This document shows, piece after piece, positions 1 to 7,725 of a DNA stretch of 64,000 nucleotides. Location of the stretch: contig NZ_JACHES010000001.1 in NCBI RefSeq assembly GCF_014201585.1, positions 186,001-250,000 of the forward strand, in the 5' to 3' direction. The notes under the pieces are model-generated. The model was not told the DNA's origin. It searched no databases and saw only the letters and a list, made by a program, of their open reading frames with translations. The position numbers and the translations under genes were made by a program. This stretch comes from Anoxybacillus tengchongensis. Lineage in GTDB: Bacteria > Bacillota > Bacilli > Bacillales > Anoxybacillaceae. Position 1 is the stretch's first letter; each line of letters begins with the position of its first letter.

Positions 1-162
1 AATAATAAGTCCGACTTGCCCAACAGCGCGCGTTGCATAATGAATAAGATGCCAGTTGTGAACCGTTCCGTCTTCACGATCGCATGCATACATGCACATC
101 GGCGACATGACGATACGGTTTTTTAATGTGATGTCCCGAATCGTATATGGTGAAAAGAGCAT
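1..162 (-). CDS. namA: NADPH dehydrogenase NamA (YqjM), N-terminal 54 residues only
   Basis: The reading frame runs off the left edge. Only the first 54 residues are visible. They contain [15 protein letters not shown] followed by a stretch ending in [10 protein letters not shown], the start of the FMN barrel of old yellow enzymes of the YqjM class, which reduce C=C bonds of alpha,beta-unsaturated carbonyls with NADPH. The Cys in SPMCMY matches the flavin-tuning Cys of YqjM. The ATG at 160-162 (minus strand) is preceded by a GGGAAGGA ribosome binding site. In B. subtilis yqjM lies next to proI; here the same neighbourhood is interrupted by a tnpB element whose right-end hairpin lies only about 30 bp from this start codon, so upstream transcription of namA may have changed. 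Confidence 0.85.
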   Translation of the reverse strand, partial: MLFSPYTIRDITLKNRIVMSPMCMYACDREDGTVHNWHLIHYATRAVGQVGLII

Positions 163-191
163 ATTCCTTCCCGTTACAGAAAACTTACAAA

Positions 192-225
192 ACTTTATAA
201 ATCATCTATTCATTATTTATAAAGT
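192..225 (-). repeat. Subterminal hairpin at the right end of the tnpB element
   Basis: A perfect 11-bp inverted repeat (ACTTTATAAAT / ATTTATAAAGT) encloses a 12-nt loop. It lies about 110 bp past the tnpB stop codon, on the 3' side of tnpB. IS200/IS605 elements carry such AT-rich hairpins at their ends as transposase (TnpA) recognition structures, and it is not followed by a T run on the tnpB strand, so a terminator is less likely. The exact element boundary cannot be fixed from one copy. Confidence 0.6.
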
Positions 226-345
226 CTACGTTTCCTTCCTTGTTCATCGCGCCCGATTTCGCAAAAAAGCTACTCTCGTTTTCTTGGCACTCCGAAGGCT
301 TCACTTCCCCACTAACGTATGGGTACATAGTCATGTCACATCATG
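226..345 (-). ncRNA. Probable omega-RNA (reRNA) scaffold region of tnpB
   Basis: The stretch between the tnpB stop codon and the right-end hairpin is noncoding and has the look of the conserved 3' region of IS605-type tnpB genes, with GGGGAAGTGAAGCCTTCGGAG on the minus strand, a segment that can fold with GC-rich stems. In this family the TnpB guide RNA is processed from the 3' end of the tnpB transcript and extends past the right end, so the guide would be read from the flanking DNA near namA. Identity as a functional RNA is inferred from position and family knowledge; ends are approximate. Confidence 0.45.
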
Positions 346-1520
346 GATTCGGCATATTGTTTCAAGTTGATGCTCGCGTTGAGATCGCGATCCATTTGTA
401 ACCCACACACTTCGCAACGGTACGTCCGTTCCGATAAAGAAAGGTGGTCTTTCACATGACCGCAACGGCTACACTTTTTGCTTGACGGATAAAAGCGATC
501 TACGACGATCAACTCGATACCATGCCATGCACATTTGTACGTCATTTGCCGCTTGAACGCGTGGAATGTTTGTTGTTGAATCGCTTTCGATAGCTTGCGA
601 TTTTTTAACATGCCACTTGTGTTCAAGTCTTCCATCACGACATACGCTGGCTTGGCTTTCACCAACGTCGTTGTGATGTGGTGGGTATGATTAAGCTGTA
701 TGTTTTTCAGCCTTCGGCGTTTTTTTAAAACAAGGAACTCCAGTTTCTTGATGTTTTCCGTTTTTCTGTAACGGAATTCACCTCCTTCTGTTTTTGTTTT
801 ATTCATTTCGTACTTTCGTGATATTTGTCTTTGCATGCGCCTAATTGACTTTTCCAGCTTTTTTACTTTCGGTGTTTGGTTAATGTTTGGAAACATCATG
901 CCATTGCTGACGGTAGCGAACGACTTTACCCCTAAATCAATGCCGATGCCCTCGTTGTACGTTTCATGTTTTACTTCCGCTTCTTCTACACCGACCGTTA
1001 AAAACCAATGTATTCCGTCAAACACGATGCGTGGATTGACGTATGTTACATGTTTTCCGTGCGGAATACGTCCTCGCTCCGCCAAACGAATCCAATTGAG
1101 CTTCTGTCTATTTTTCTTTTTGGAAGGCGTCAGTTTCTCTAGTTTCACATGCGTGTCGGTGATTTTAATTTTCGATGTATCTTGATAAAAACTTGGGCGT
1201 GTTCGTTTCTTCGTTTTAAATTTCGGAAACTTCGCCCGTCCTGCAAAAAAGTTTTTGTAGGCTTGACACGCATCTTTGATCGCTTGTTTTGTAATGTTGT
1301 TGGAATAATTGTTGAGCCAACTGTACTCTTTCGTTTGTTTGAGCCGCGTTAATCTTTTTCTTAATTCACCATCATTTAAAAATTTACCGCCTTGTTTATG
1401 ATTTTCTTGTTGTTGTGCTAAGGCAAAATTATACGCCCACCTTGCTACACCAGCGCACTCAAATAATCTTGTTTGTTGTTTATGATTAGGAAGTAGCATA
1501 ACTTTAAATGTTTTAATCAT
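336..1520 (-). CDS. tnpB: IS200/IS605 family TnpB RNA-guided nuclease
   Basis: A 394-residue TnpB with an N-terminal OrfB helix-turn-helix region, a RuvC-like nuclease core and a zinc finger. The catalytic acidic residues appear intact: Asp195 in GIDLGVK, Glu297 in VVMEDLN and Asp377/Asp379 in MDRDLNAS. The zinc finger is C350-x2-C353 and C369-x2-C372. TnpB proteins are omega-RNA-guided DNA endonucleases that promote retention of the element after transposon excision. No tnpA (Y1 transposase) reading frame is adjacent, so this copy would have to be mobilised in trans. The element is inserted between namA and proI, in the same orientation as both. No frameshift or internal stop is visible, which suggests recent arrival or selection for activity. 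Confidence 0.93.
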   Translation of the reverse strand: MIKTFKVMLLPNHKQQTRLFECAGVARWAYNFALAQQQENHKQGGKFLNDGELRKRLTRLKQTKEYSWLNNYSNNITKQAIKDACQAYKNFFAGRAKFPKFKTKKRTRPSFYQDTSKIKITDTHVKLEKLTPSKKKNRQKLNWIRLAERGRIPHGKHVTYVNPRIVFDGIHWFLTVGVEEAEVKHETYNEGIGIDLGVKSFATVSNGMMFPNINQTPKVKKLEKSIRRMQRQISRKYEMNKTKTEGGEFRYRKTENIKKLEFLVLKKRRRLKNIQLNHTHHITTTLVKAKPAYVVMEDLNTSGMLKNRKLSKAIQQQTFHAFKRQMTYKCAWHGIELIVVDRFYPSSKKCSRCGHVKDHLSLSERTYRCEVCGLQMDRDLNASINLKQYAESMM

Positions 1521-1702
1521 TTTCAGTTAGCTCCTTAATCATCTTCTTGGCTTTATTTGCTCTTTTGCCTTGTAATTTTTTATAAATTGTATATAGAGTT
1601 TTATGGATTTTCACAAAAATATTTTAACAGTTACTAACCCTCCCATCGTATCTTTCATTACGAATGATACCACGTTCGTTTGGAAAAGAAAAACAATTTG
1701 CC

Positions 1703-2524
1703 TTATTGAACGGAAGAAAGAAGTGCCTCACCGAGCTCTTTCGAACGTTCGGTCGCTCGTTTAATGCAAGCAATCATCGCCTCTTGATAGCGATAGCGCT
1801 CAAGCACGCCGATGCCTGCTTCTGTCGTTCCGCCTGGGCTTGTGACTTCTTTACGCAAAACAGACGGATGTTTGTTTGTTGCTTTTAACATATGAGCAGC
1901 GCCGATAATCGTCTGTAAAATAAGCTCTTTTGCAATATCGCGATCGAGCCCGATTTCATCGGCTGCTTTTTCCATCGCTTCAACTAAATAATAAACGTAA
2001 GCTGGTCCGCTGCCGGATAACCCTGTCACAGCATGTAACTGTGTTTCATCAACAACCGTAACGATGCCGACCGTTTCAAATAGCTCTTTTGCCATGTGTA
2101 AATGTTCAGCCGTTGCGTATAATCCTTGTGAAATCGCTGTTGCAGATTGCCCGATGGCCGCTGATGTATTTGGCATGGCACGAATGACAGGGATTTTTTT
2201 TCCGATGAGCGATGCAATCGTATCCGTCGTCACCCCTGCAAGTAATGAAATAATAAGTTGTTGCTCATGAAAAGCATGTGCGATTGGCGTTAAGCTTTCT
2301 GCAACGTCTTTTGGTTTCATCGCTAAAATAACAATATCAGCTTCTTTGACCGCTTGTTCTTTATTTGTTTCGATTCGTACCCCGTATGTTTGTTGCATAT
2401 ACGTCAGTCGCTCCATTCGAGAGCGATTCGTTACAATCATTTGCTCTGGCTTATATAACGTTTGTGTAACCCCCGAAATAAGCGCTTCTGCCATCGACCC
2501 TGCACCGAGAAACGTCACTGTCAT
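1703..2524 (-). CDS. proI: Pyrroline-5-carboxylate reductase (ProI type)
   Basis: The 273-residue protein has the usual P5C reductase length. An N-terminal NAD(P)-binding Rossmann motif (FLGAGSMAEALISG, residues 5-18) and a C-terminal dimerisation domain with TSPGGTTEAGI near residue 233 identify it. It catalyses the last step of proline synthesis, reducing 1-pyrroline-5-carboxylate with NADPH in the cytoplasm. The start codon follows GAGGAGG. A T-box leader with a candidate proline specifier lies directly upstream, so expression should rise when uncharged tRNA-Pro accumulates. The neighbourhood (namA, MBL hydrolase, SDR) matches B. subtilis yqjM-proI-yqjPQ, which supports ProI rather than ProG or ProH. 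Confidence 0.95.
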   Translation of the reverse strand: MTVTFLGAGSMAEALISGVTQTLYKPEQMIVTNRSRMERLTYMQQTYGVRIETNKEQAVKEADIVILAMKPKDVAESLTPIAHAFHEQQLIISLLAGVTTDTIASLIGKKIPVIRAMPNTSAAIGQSATAISQGLYATAEHLHMAKELFETVGIVTVVDETQLHAVTGLSGSGPAYVYYLVEAMEKAADEIGLDRDIAKELILQTIIGAAHMLKATNKHPSVLRKEVTSPGGTTEAGIGVLERYRYQEAMIACIKRATERSKELGEALLSSVQ

Positions 2525-2548
2525 TTTTTCTCCTCCTCGTCTCCAAAA

Positions 2549-2780
2549 TAAAAAGACCTTTCGTCCGATAAAGGACGGAAAGGTCTTTATTTCCGCGGTA
2601 CCACCTTTGTTGGCACAAATGCGCCCACCTCTTATGCCGGTATCGTCGGCAAGACGGTTAGGTTTGCCTAACAGCTCATAGGGTAGGTTCCATGATAAAG
2701 AGGGTAATGAAACCTTTCAGCCGGTGGGTTTCACTCTCTTTTACCGTTTATCATGTACTGGCCCTATTCATCGCTTCGTA
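2549..2780 (-). promoter_or_regulatory. T-box riboswitch (proline-responsive) upstream of proI
   Basis: On the minus strand the leader contains the antiterminator T-box sequence AGGTGGTACCGCG (about 2592-2604), a long Stem I with an AG-rich bulge (AGAGAGTGAAA), and a terminator helix at 2549-2588 (AAGACCTTTCCGTCC pairing with GGACGAAAGGTCTT, then T residues). In the distal part of Stem I the unpaired stretch GAACCTACC gives a candidate specifier CCT (2685-2687) followed by the usual purine, consistent with proline. T-boxes sense the charge of the cognate tRNA by codon-anticodon pairing and by base pairing with the free NCCA end. The T-box call is firm; the specifier is an inference from position and from the proI context. 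Confidence 0.9.
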
Positions 2781-2961
2781 CATATATGATTTGTTTGCAA
2801 TTATGCACGAAAAACAAGCATGTTGTCAATACATTTTCAATATTTATTTTCTGAATTTTTTAATAAATAAATAAAAATAAATGACAAACAGAAAAAATAA
2901 GTGTAAACTGATAAACAGACGAAAAGGAAAATTATGATGATATAATGAAGGAGTCGAAAAA

Positions 2962-3909
2962 ATGGAACAATTGCATCGCATTGTCGTCCCAACGCCATTT
3001 GCCGTTGGCGATGTGAATATGTATATTGTCAAAGGCGAACGTTTAACGCTCATTGATGCGGGAGTGAAAACGGAAGAAGCATGGCATGTCTTCGTTCGTG
3101 AATTACGCGAACTCGGTTATGAACCGGAGGATATTGAGCAAGTCATCATTACACATCACCATCCAGATCACGTCGGTTTACTCGATTATTTACCGCCGTC
3201 GCTTCCCGTTATCGGCCATCGCAAAGCAGCCCCTTGGATTGCGAAAGATGCTGCTTTTTTTGCGTGGCATCAACAATATTTCGAGCAATTTTTAATTGAG
3301 TGTGGCATCGGTGAAGAAGGAATCGCGAAACTTGGGAACTTTCGACGTTCTCTCCGTTTTTCGTGCGAGCGCTCGCTCACACAAGAAGTGAAAGAAGGGG
3401 ACATGATTGAAGGTTGGACGGTCATTGAAACACCAGGACACGCACAAAGCCATATTGTTTTATATCGTGAAGCGGACGGTCTGATGATCGGGGGAGATCA
3501 TTTGCTAGCAACGATTTCATCAAATCCGCTGTTAGAGCCGCCTGCGATCGGTGAACAAGAGCGCCCGAAACCACTTTTGCAATATAACGATTCATTGGAA
3601 AAGTTGTTGAATTACGACATTACAACGATTGTCACCGGACACGGCGAAGATGTGACGAATGTCGCACCGCTTATCGCAAAGCGGCTTGAAAAACAAAAGG
3701 AGCGTGCACAATATGTATGGCAATTGTTGAGCGAAAAGCCGATGACGGCATTTGACGTATGCCGAGCACTTTTTCCAACCGTATATGAACGCGAATTTTT
3801 ATTGACGATGTCTGAAACGATTGGTCAGCTGGACTATTTAGAAGCGATTGGGGAAGTGAAAAAAGAAAAAGATGGTCAAATATATATGTACGAGGTGGTG
3901 AGAGCGTGA
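2962..3909 (+). CDS. MBL-fold metallo-hydrolase (YqjP-like)
   Basis: A 315-residue metallo-beta-lactamase-fold hydrolase. The metal-binding motif is THHHPDHVG (residues 64-72), followed by the distal motif TPGHAQSH and GGDHLL. The C-terminal third, rich in charged residues, resembles the winged-helix tail found on LACTB2/YqjP-type members. The substrate is unknown; candidates are thioesters or other activated hydrolysable metabolites. The start at 2962 follows GAAGGAG at good spacing. It overlaps the next gene by 4 nt, so the two are probably co-translated. Its position next to proI on the opposite strand matches B. subtilis yqjP. Confidence 0.85.
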   Translation: MEQLHRIVVPTPFAVGDVNMYIVKGERLTLIDAGVKTEEAWHVFVRELRELGYEPEDIEQVIITHHHPDHVGLLDYLPPSLPVIGHRKAAPWIAKDAAFFAWHQQYFEQFLIECGIGEEGIAKLGNFRRSLRFSCERSLTQEVKEGDMIEGWTVIETPGHAQSHIVLYREADGLMIGGDHLLATISSNPLLEPPAIGEQERPKPLLQYNDSLEKLLNYDITTIVTGHGEDVTNVAPLIAKRLEKQKERAQYVWQLLSEKPMTAFDVCRALFPTVYEREFLLTMSETIGQLDYLEAIGEVKKEKDGQIYMYEVVRA

Positions 3910-4691
3910 AGCTGAAAGGGAAATACGTCGTCATTACAGGAGCATCGAGCGGCATCGGTGAACAAATCGCATACGAAGTAGCTAAACGCGGTGGGACACC
4001 GATACTGCTTGCTCGATCAAAAGAAAAATTAGCACAAATTGCGCAACATATTGAGCAAACGTATGGCATGTCTTGCTTATATGAGCAGCTAGATGTTAGT
4101 AACGAAAAAGAAGTAGATGCTGTATTTGATCGTTTGCTTGCTTCTGTTGATGTACATATTCTTGTCAATAATGCTGGTTTTGGTGTGTTTCGTTATGTCG
4201 AACATATCGATCTCTCGGAAGCAAAACAAATGTTTGACGTCAATGTTCTCGGATTGATCTCGTGTACGAAAAAAGTGTATACGCATATGATGGAAAAACG
4301 ATCGGGGCATATTATTAACATCGCATCGCAAGCCGGAAAAATTGCCACACCGAAATCGAGCGTATATGCTGCCACAAAACATGCTGTTCTCGGATTTACA
4401 AATAGTTTACGAATGGAAGCATCGATGTATGGCATTTATGTGACAGCTGTGAACCCTGGACCAATTGAAACAAACTTTTTTACCGTTGCTGATACGTCTG
4501 GGGAATATGTGAAAAACGTGAAACGATGGATGCTTCGACCTGAATTTGTCGCACAGCGCATCGTTGATGTGATGCTTACTCCTACGCGTGAAGTGAATTT
4601 GCCGGTTTGGATGCACATTGGAAGTCGTATGTATCAACTATTCCCATCGCTTATCGAAAAAATCGGAAAACAAGCGTTTTTAAAAAAGTAA
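3906..4691 (+). CDS. Short-chain dehydrogenase/reductase (YqjQ-like)
   Basis: A classical SDR of 261 residues. The cofactor motif is TGASSGIGE near residue 11, the structural motif NNAG is near residue 90, and the catalytic Ser and YxxxK are in the middle of the protein (SQAG and YAATKHAV). The substrate cannot be inferred. A GTG start at 3906 overlaps the stop of the upstream MBL gene (GTGA) and is preceded by GAGGTGGTGAG. Gene order yqjP-yqjQ is as in B. subtilis. Confidence 0.88.
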   Translation: MKLKGKYVVITGASSGIGEQIAYEVAKRGGTPILLARSKEKLAQIAQHIEQTYGMSCLYEQLDVSNEKEVDAVFDRLLASVDVHILVNNAGFGVFRYVEHIDLSEAKQMFDVNVLGLISCTKKVYTHMMEKRSGHIINIASQAGKIATPKSSVYAATKHAVLGFTNSLRMEASMYGIYVTAVNPGPIETNFFTVADTSGEYVKNVKRWMLRPEFVAQRIVDVMLTPTREVNLPVWMHIGSRMYQLFPSLIEKIGKQAFLKK

Positions 4692-4705
4692 GTGAGGTGA
4701 ACAAG

Positions 4706-5020
4706 ATGAACATTACATTAACAAAACGAGCGATTGAACAACTTCATCGTGTTCGAGGGAACAAGCATGTCAAGCTGATATATGATATAGATGATTGTGG
4801 ATGTGCCGTGAATGGTGTGCCTGTTTTGCTCCTTGTCGATGAATTAGATGAGCATGATGTGGTGATTGAAACAAATGATCTGCCCATTTGGGTAGAGAAA
4901 CATCGGCTCATTTTTTTCGATGAACAAATGACGATTGACGTTGTCGACGGGGCAGGATGTTTTCAATTAAAAAGCCCGAATCAAATATTGAATCCGCGCA
5001 TGTCGCTTGTGGAGCGCTGA
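4706..5020 (+). CDS. yqkB: YqkB family protein (HesB/IscA-like fold)
   Basis: A 104-residue protein beginning MNITLTKRAIEQL. It matches the YqkB-type small proteins of Bacilli, which belong to the iron-sulfur biosynthesis (HesB-like) superfamily. Only one Cys pair (DDCGCAV, near residue 28) and one later Cys are present, so the classical three-Cys A-type carrier pattern is not complete and an Fe-S role is uncertain. The ATG at 4706 is preceded by GTGAGGTGAACA; the longer in-frame extension back into the SDR gene has no ribosome binding site and was not used. Confidence 0.75.
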   Translation: MNITLTKRAIEQLHRVRGNKHVKLIYDIDDCGCAVNGVPVLLLVDELDEHDVVIETNDLPIWVEKHRLIFFDEQMTIDVVDGAGCFQLKSPNQILNPRMSLVER

Positions 5021-5028
5021 AAAGAAAA

Positions 5029-6195
5029 ATGATGAACAATTATTTTGTTGATTTACATATTCATATTGGTCGAACGGCTTCACAACGACCAGTTAAAATG
5101 ACAGGAGCGAAATCATTAACGCTATCTAATATTGTCCATGAAGCGACATATACAAAAGGTTTACAAATGATTGGCATTGTTGATGCTCATGTGCCGGAAA
5201 TATTAAAAGAAATCAAGCAACATATTGAAAAACATGGTTGGACGGAACATCGAGATGGGGGAATTTTAGCGCAGGGTGTCACAATGTTGTTAGGAAGCGA
5301 AATAGAAATATACGATGAACATTGCCAAGGTCCAATCCATGTGTTAGTTTTCTTTCCAACCATGGATACAATGCGCAAATTTTCCGATTGGATGGCGAGT
5401 TATGTGAAAAATCGCTCGCTTAGCTCGCAGCGCATATACGTGTTAGGAAAGCAACTGCAGGAACAAGTAAAAAAATGGGATGGATTATTTATTTTAGCGC
5501 ATGCGTTTACTCCGTTTAAAAGTGTATATGGAAAAGGAGTCAAACAAAGTTTGACAGAAGTATTTGATCCTCGCCTTATTGATGCAGTTGAATTAGGATT
5601 AAGTGCGGATACAACGATGGCGGATCAAATCGAAGAGCTCCATCGTTATTGTTATGTATCTAACTCGGATGCTCATTCGTTAAAAAATATAGCGCGTGAA
5701 TATCAAATGATTGCGATGGAAGAAGCAACGTTTGCCGAATTAACAAAGGCGTTACGACATGAACAAGGAAGAAAAATAACAGCAAATTACGGGTTAAATC
5801 CGAGGCTTGGTAAATATTATCGCACAACTTGTGCGCGTTGTTTGTCGCGATGGAGCGGTGAACAATGTGAGCAGTGTGGTTATAATCAACAAATTGTTGG
5901 GGTATATGAGCGGCTGCAACAGCTACGCACCACTTTTTATACATCTGTTGTGCGTCCGCCATATATTCATCAAGTGCCTCTGTCGTTTATTCCCGGAATA
6001 GGCCAGAAGACATATAAAAAACTAATCGAACGAGTAGGAACGGAAATGTATATTATGCATGAAGCGTCTGAAGACGAATTAGCATATGCAGCAGGACAAA
6101 AAATTGCTCAAATGATTATCGCAGCTAGAAACGGTACATTGCAAGTAGATGAAGGAGGGGGAGGGAAATATGGCAAAGTAAAAAGCCCGGAATAA
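5029..6195 (+). CDS. Endonuclease Q-like protein (PHP domain, zinc finger, HhH)
   Basis: A 388-residue protein with an N-terminal PHP metal-binding domain (VDLHIHIGR near residue 7, later SNSDAHS), a four-Cys zinc ribbon (CARC...CEQC, about residues 270-287) and a helix-hairpin-helix (FIPGIGQKTYKKLI, about 322-335). This is the architecture of EndoQ, which nicks DNA 5' of deaminated bases such as uracil or hypoxanthine, and has been characterised from Thermococcales and from a Bacillus. For a thermophile or mesothermophile this would serve repair of deaminated bases. ATG at 5029 (or 5032) is chosen because the family begins just before the HIH motif; the ribosome binding site (GGAG) is weak and distant. 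The stop codon lies inside a terminator loop. Confidence 0.82.
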   Translation: MMNNYFVDLHIHIGRTASQRPVKMTGAKSLTLSNIVHEATYTKGLQMIGIVDAHVPEILKEIKQHIEKHGWTEHRDGGILAQGVTMLLGSEIEIYDEHCQGPIHVLVFFPTMDTMRKFSDWMASYVKNRSLSSQRIYVLGKQLQEQVKKWDGLFILAHAFTPFKSVYGKGVKQSLTEVFDPRLIDAVELGLSADTTMADQIEELHRYCYVSNSDAHSLKNIAREYQMIAMEEATFAELTKALRHEQGRKITANYGLNPRLGKYYRTTCARCLSRWSGEQCEQCGYNQQIVGVYERLQQLRTTFYTSVVRPPYIHQVPLSFIPGIGQKTYKKLIERVGTEMYIMHEASEDELAYAAGQKIAQMIIAARNGTLQVDEGGGGKYGKVKSPE

Positions 6196-6206
6196 AAGCC
6201 GGGCTT
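6183..6206. terminator. Bidirectional terminator shared by two convergent genes
   Basis: The stem AAGCCCGG/CCGGGCTT with an 8-nt loop is flanked by A runs on one side and T-rich sequence on the other. The stop codon of the endonuclease gene lies in the loop, and the stop codon of the opposite CDGSH gene overlaps the outer arm. Confidence 0.85.
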
Positions 6207-6411
6207 ATTCGCTTTTCGGCGCGCGAACGACCGATTCAAATTTTCCTTTATGGGCAGCATCACAAAACGGCATGCTTTGTGAAAGCCCACAACGACAGAG
6301 GGAAAACGTTTCTTTTGTTTCAAACTTGTTTCCTTCCATATCAATTAATTCCACATCTCCGGTTACACGAAAAGAACCGTTATCCATTACTTTAATTTGC
6401 ACTTTCGCCAT
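6205..6411 (-). CDS. CDGSH iron-sulfur domain protein
   Basis: A 68-residue protein with one CDGSH-type motif, CRCGLSQSMPFCDAAH, fitting C-x-C-x2-S-x3-P-x-C-D-x2-H. Such proteins bind a [2Fe-2S] cluster through three Cys and one His. In bacteria the role of the single-motif cytoplasmic form is unknown; electron or cluster transfer is proposed for the family. The start is set by an AAGGAGGTGGC ribosome binding site upstream of the ATG at 6411. It converges on the endonuclease gene and ends in the same hairpin. Confidence 0.88.
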   Translation of the reverse strand: MAKVQIKVMDNGSFRVTGDVELIDMEGNKFETKETFSLCRCGLSQSMPFCDAAHKGKFESVVRAPKSE

Positions 6412-6522
6412 ATTGCCACCTCCTTATATACCTTATATCGTATATACTATCTGTTTTATATCGGAAATGCAAGGACGTGCATGTTTGTCAGAATAGTGAC
6501 AAGATGGTTATGTGATACTTTT

Positions 6523-6538
6523 TGTGATGAATGTCACA
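6523..6538 (+). promoter_or_regulatory. Fnr site and class II promoter of the radical SAM gene
   Basis: Perfect TGTGA-N6-TCACA. The -10 hexamer TACAAT begins at 6560, 29.5 bp from the centre of the site, which places the site at about -41.5. No good -35 is present, as expected for an Fnr-activated promoter. Confidence 0.88.
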
Positions 6539-6597
6539 TGATCTATCTCCGCCTTTTTGTACAATGAGAGGTAGTGATCGAATCGGAGGGATCAAAT

Positions 6598-7713
6598 ATG
6601 CGTGATTTTCAACAAAATCCGTTTATTGTTATATGGGAGTTAACGCGGGCATGTCAGCTCAACTGTCTTCATTGTAGGGCAGAAGCGCAATATCATCGCG
6701 ATCCACGTGAGTTAACGTTTGAAGAAGGAAAGCGATTAATTGATGACATTTATGAAATGAATCAACCTCTTCTCGTGTTTACAGGTGGCGATCCACTGAT
6801 GCGTCCAGATGTATACGATATTGCTAAGTATGCGATTGATAAAGGACTTCGTGTATCAATGACGCCAAGTGCCACACCAAACGTAACAAAAGAAGCGATC
6901 CGAAAAGCGAAAGAAGTAGGACTTGCTCGTTGGGCGTTTAGTTTAGATGGACCAAATGCTCAAATTCACGATCACTTTCGCGGAACACCTGGCTCGTTCG
7001 ACTTAACGATGAAAGCGATTCAATATTTGCACGAGCTCGATATTCCAATTCAAATTAATACGGTCATTTCTCGTTATAACGTTCATGTGCTTGATGAAAT
7101 GGTGCAACTTGTTGAAAAGCTCCGGTGTGTGCTTTGGAGTGTATTTTTCCTCGTACCGACAGGCAGGGGAAAAGAGACGGATATGATTTCGCCCGTTGAA
7201 CATGAAAAAGTGTTTCGATGGCTGTATGAAACGAGCAAACGTGTACCGTTTGATATTAAAACGACAGCGGGACAACATTATCGACGTGTTGTGTTGCAGC
7301 AAAAAATGCGAGAGCAACAAATTCACGGTGACATTCGTTATGAAGACGTGTTAATGAAAGGGCTGACCGGGCAAGTAGATGGGCTAGGACGTGCCCCAAA
7401 AGGAGTAAACGACGGAAATGGCTTTGTATTTATTTCTCATATTGGCGATGTATATCCGAGCGGATTGTTGCCTGTAAAAGCAGGAAATGTGCGCGAACAA
7501 CCGCTATCATACATTTATCGCCATTCTCCGATTTTCAAACAGTTAAGAAATCCAGACGGATATAAGGGAAAATGTGGCGTGTGTGAATTTCGCTACGTTT
7601 GTGGCGGATCGCGTTCTAGAGCGTACGCGGTGACAGGCGATTACTTAGCAAGCGAACCGTATTGCATCTACATCCCGAAAGCGTGGAGGCAAAAAGAAAG
7701 GGTCGGCGAATAG
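6598..7713 (+). CDS. Radical SAM/SPASM protein (NirJ-like, TIGR04053-type)
   Basis: A 371-residue radical SAM enzyme with the SAM cluster motif CQLNCLHC (C-x3-C-x2-C, about residues 19-26), GGDP shortly after, and a C-terminal SPASM-type region (CGVCEFRYVCGG). It resembles the NirJ/AhbC/AhbD class that edits tetrapyrroles or peptides, and the TIGR04053 family by overall shape. Cytochrome cd1 genes and other heme d1 genes are absent, so a heme d1 role is unlikely, and the substrate is unknown. The ATG at 6598 follows GGAGGGATC. A perfect Fnr site lies upstream, tying it to anaerobic nitrate respiration. It is transcribed alone and ends at a strong hairpin. Confidence 0.8.
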   Translation: MRDFQQNPFIVIWELTRACQLNCLHCRAEAQYHRDPRELTFEEGKRLIDDIYEMNQPLLVFTGGDPLMRPDVYDIAKYAIDKGLRVSMTPSATPNVTKEAIRKAKEVGLARWAFSLDGPNAQIHDHFRGTPGSFDLTMKAIQYLHELDIPIQINTVISRYNVHVLDEMVQLVEKLRCVLWSVFFLVPTGRGKETDMISPVEHEKVFRWLYETSKRVPFDIKTTAGQHYRRVVLQQKMREQQIHGDIRYEDVLMKGLTGQVDGLGRAPKGVNDGNGFVFISHIGDVYPSGLLPVKAGNVREQPLSYIYRHSPIFKQLRNPDGYKGKCGVCEFRYVCGGSRSRAYAVTGDYLASEPYCIYIPKAWRQKERVGE

Positions 7714-7725
7714 CCAACCCTTTTT
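7698..7725. terminator. Bidirectional terminator
   Basis: AAAGGGTCGGC and GCCAACCCTTT pair around a short loop, followed by TTTTT. It lies between the radical SAM gene and the convergent membrane protein gene. Confidence 0.8.

Noticed and set aside
192-225. Hairpin read as a transcription terminator
   Set aside because: AT-rich stem without a following T run on the tnpB strand; the place at the 3' end of tnpB fits an IS end better.
835-1352. Plus-strand frames inside tnpB
   Set aside because: No ribosome binding sites or recognisable motifs; shadows of tnpB on the other strand.
4607-4705. N-terminal extension of YqkB into the SDR gene
   Set aside because: No ribosome binding site, and the family starts at MNITLT (4706).
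4957-5028. Longer start for the endonuclease Q-like protein
   Set aside because: It would overlap yqkB by 64 nt; the conserved sequence starts just before the HIH motif.
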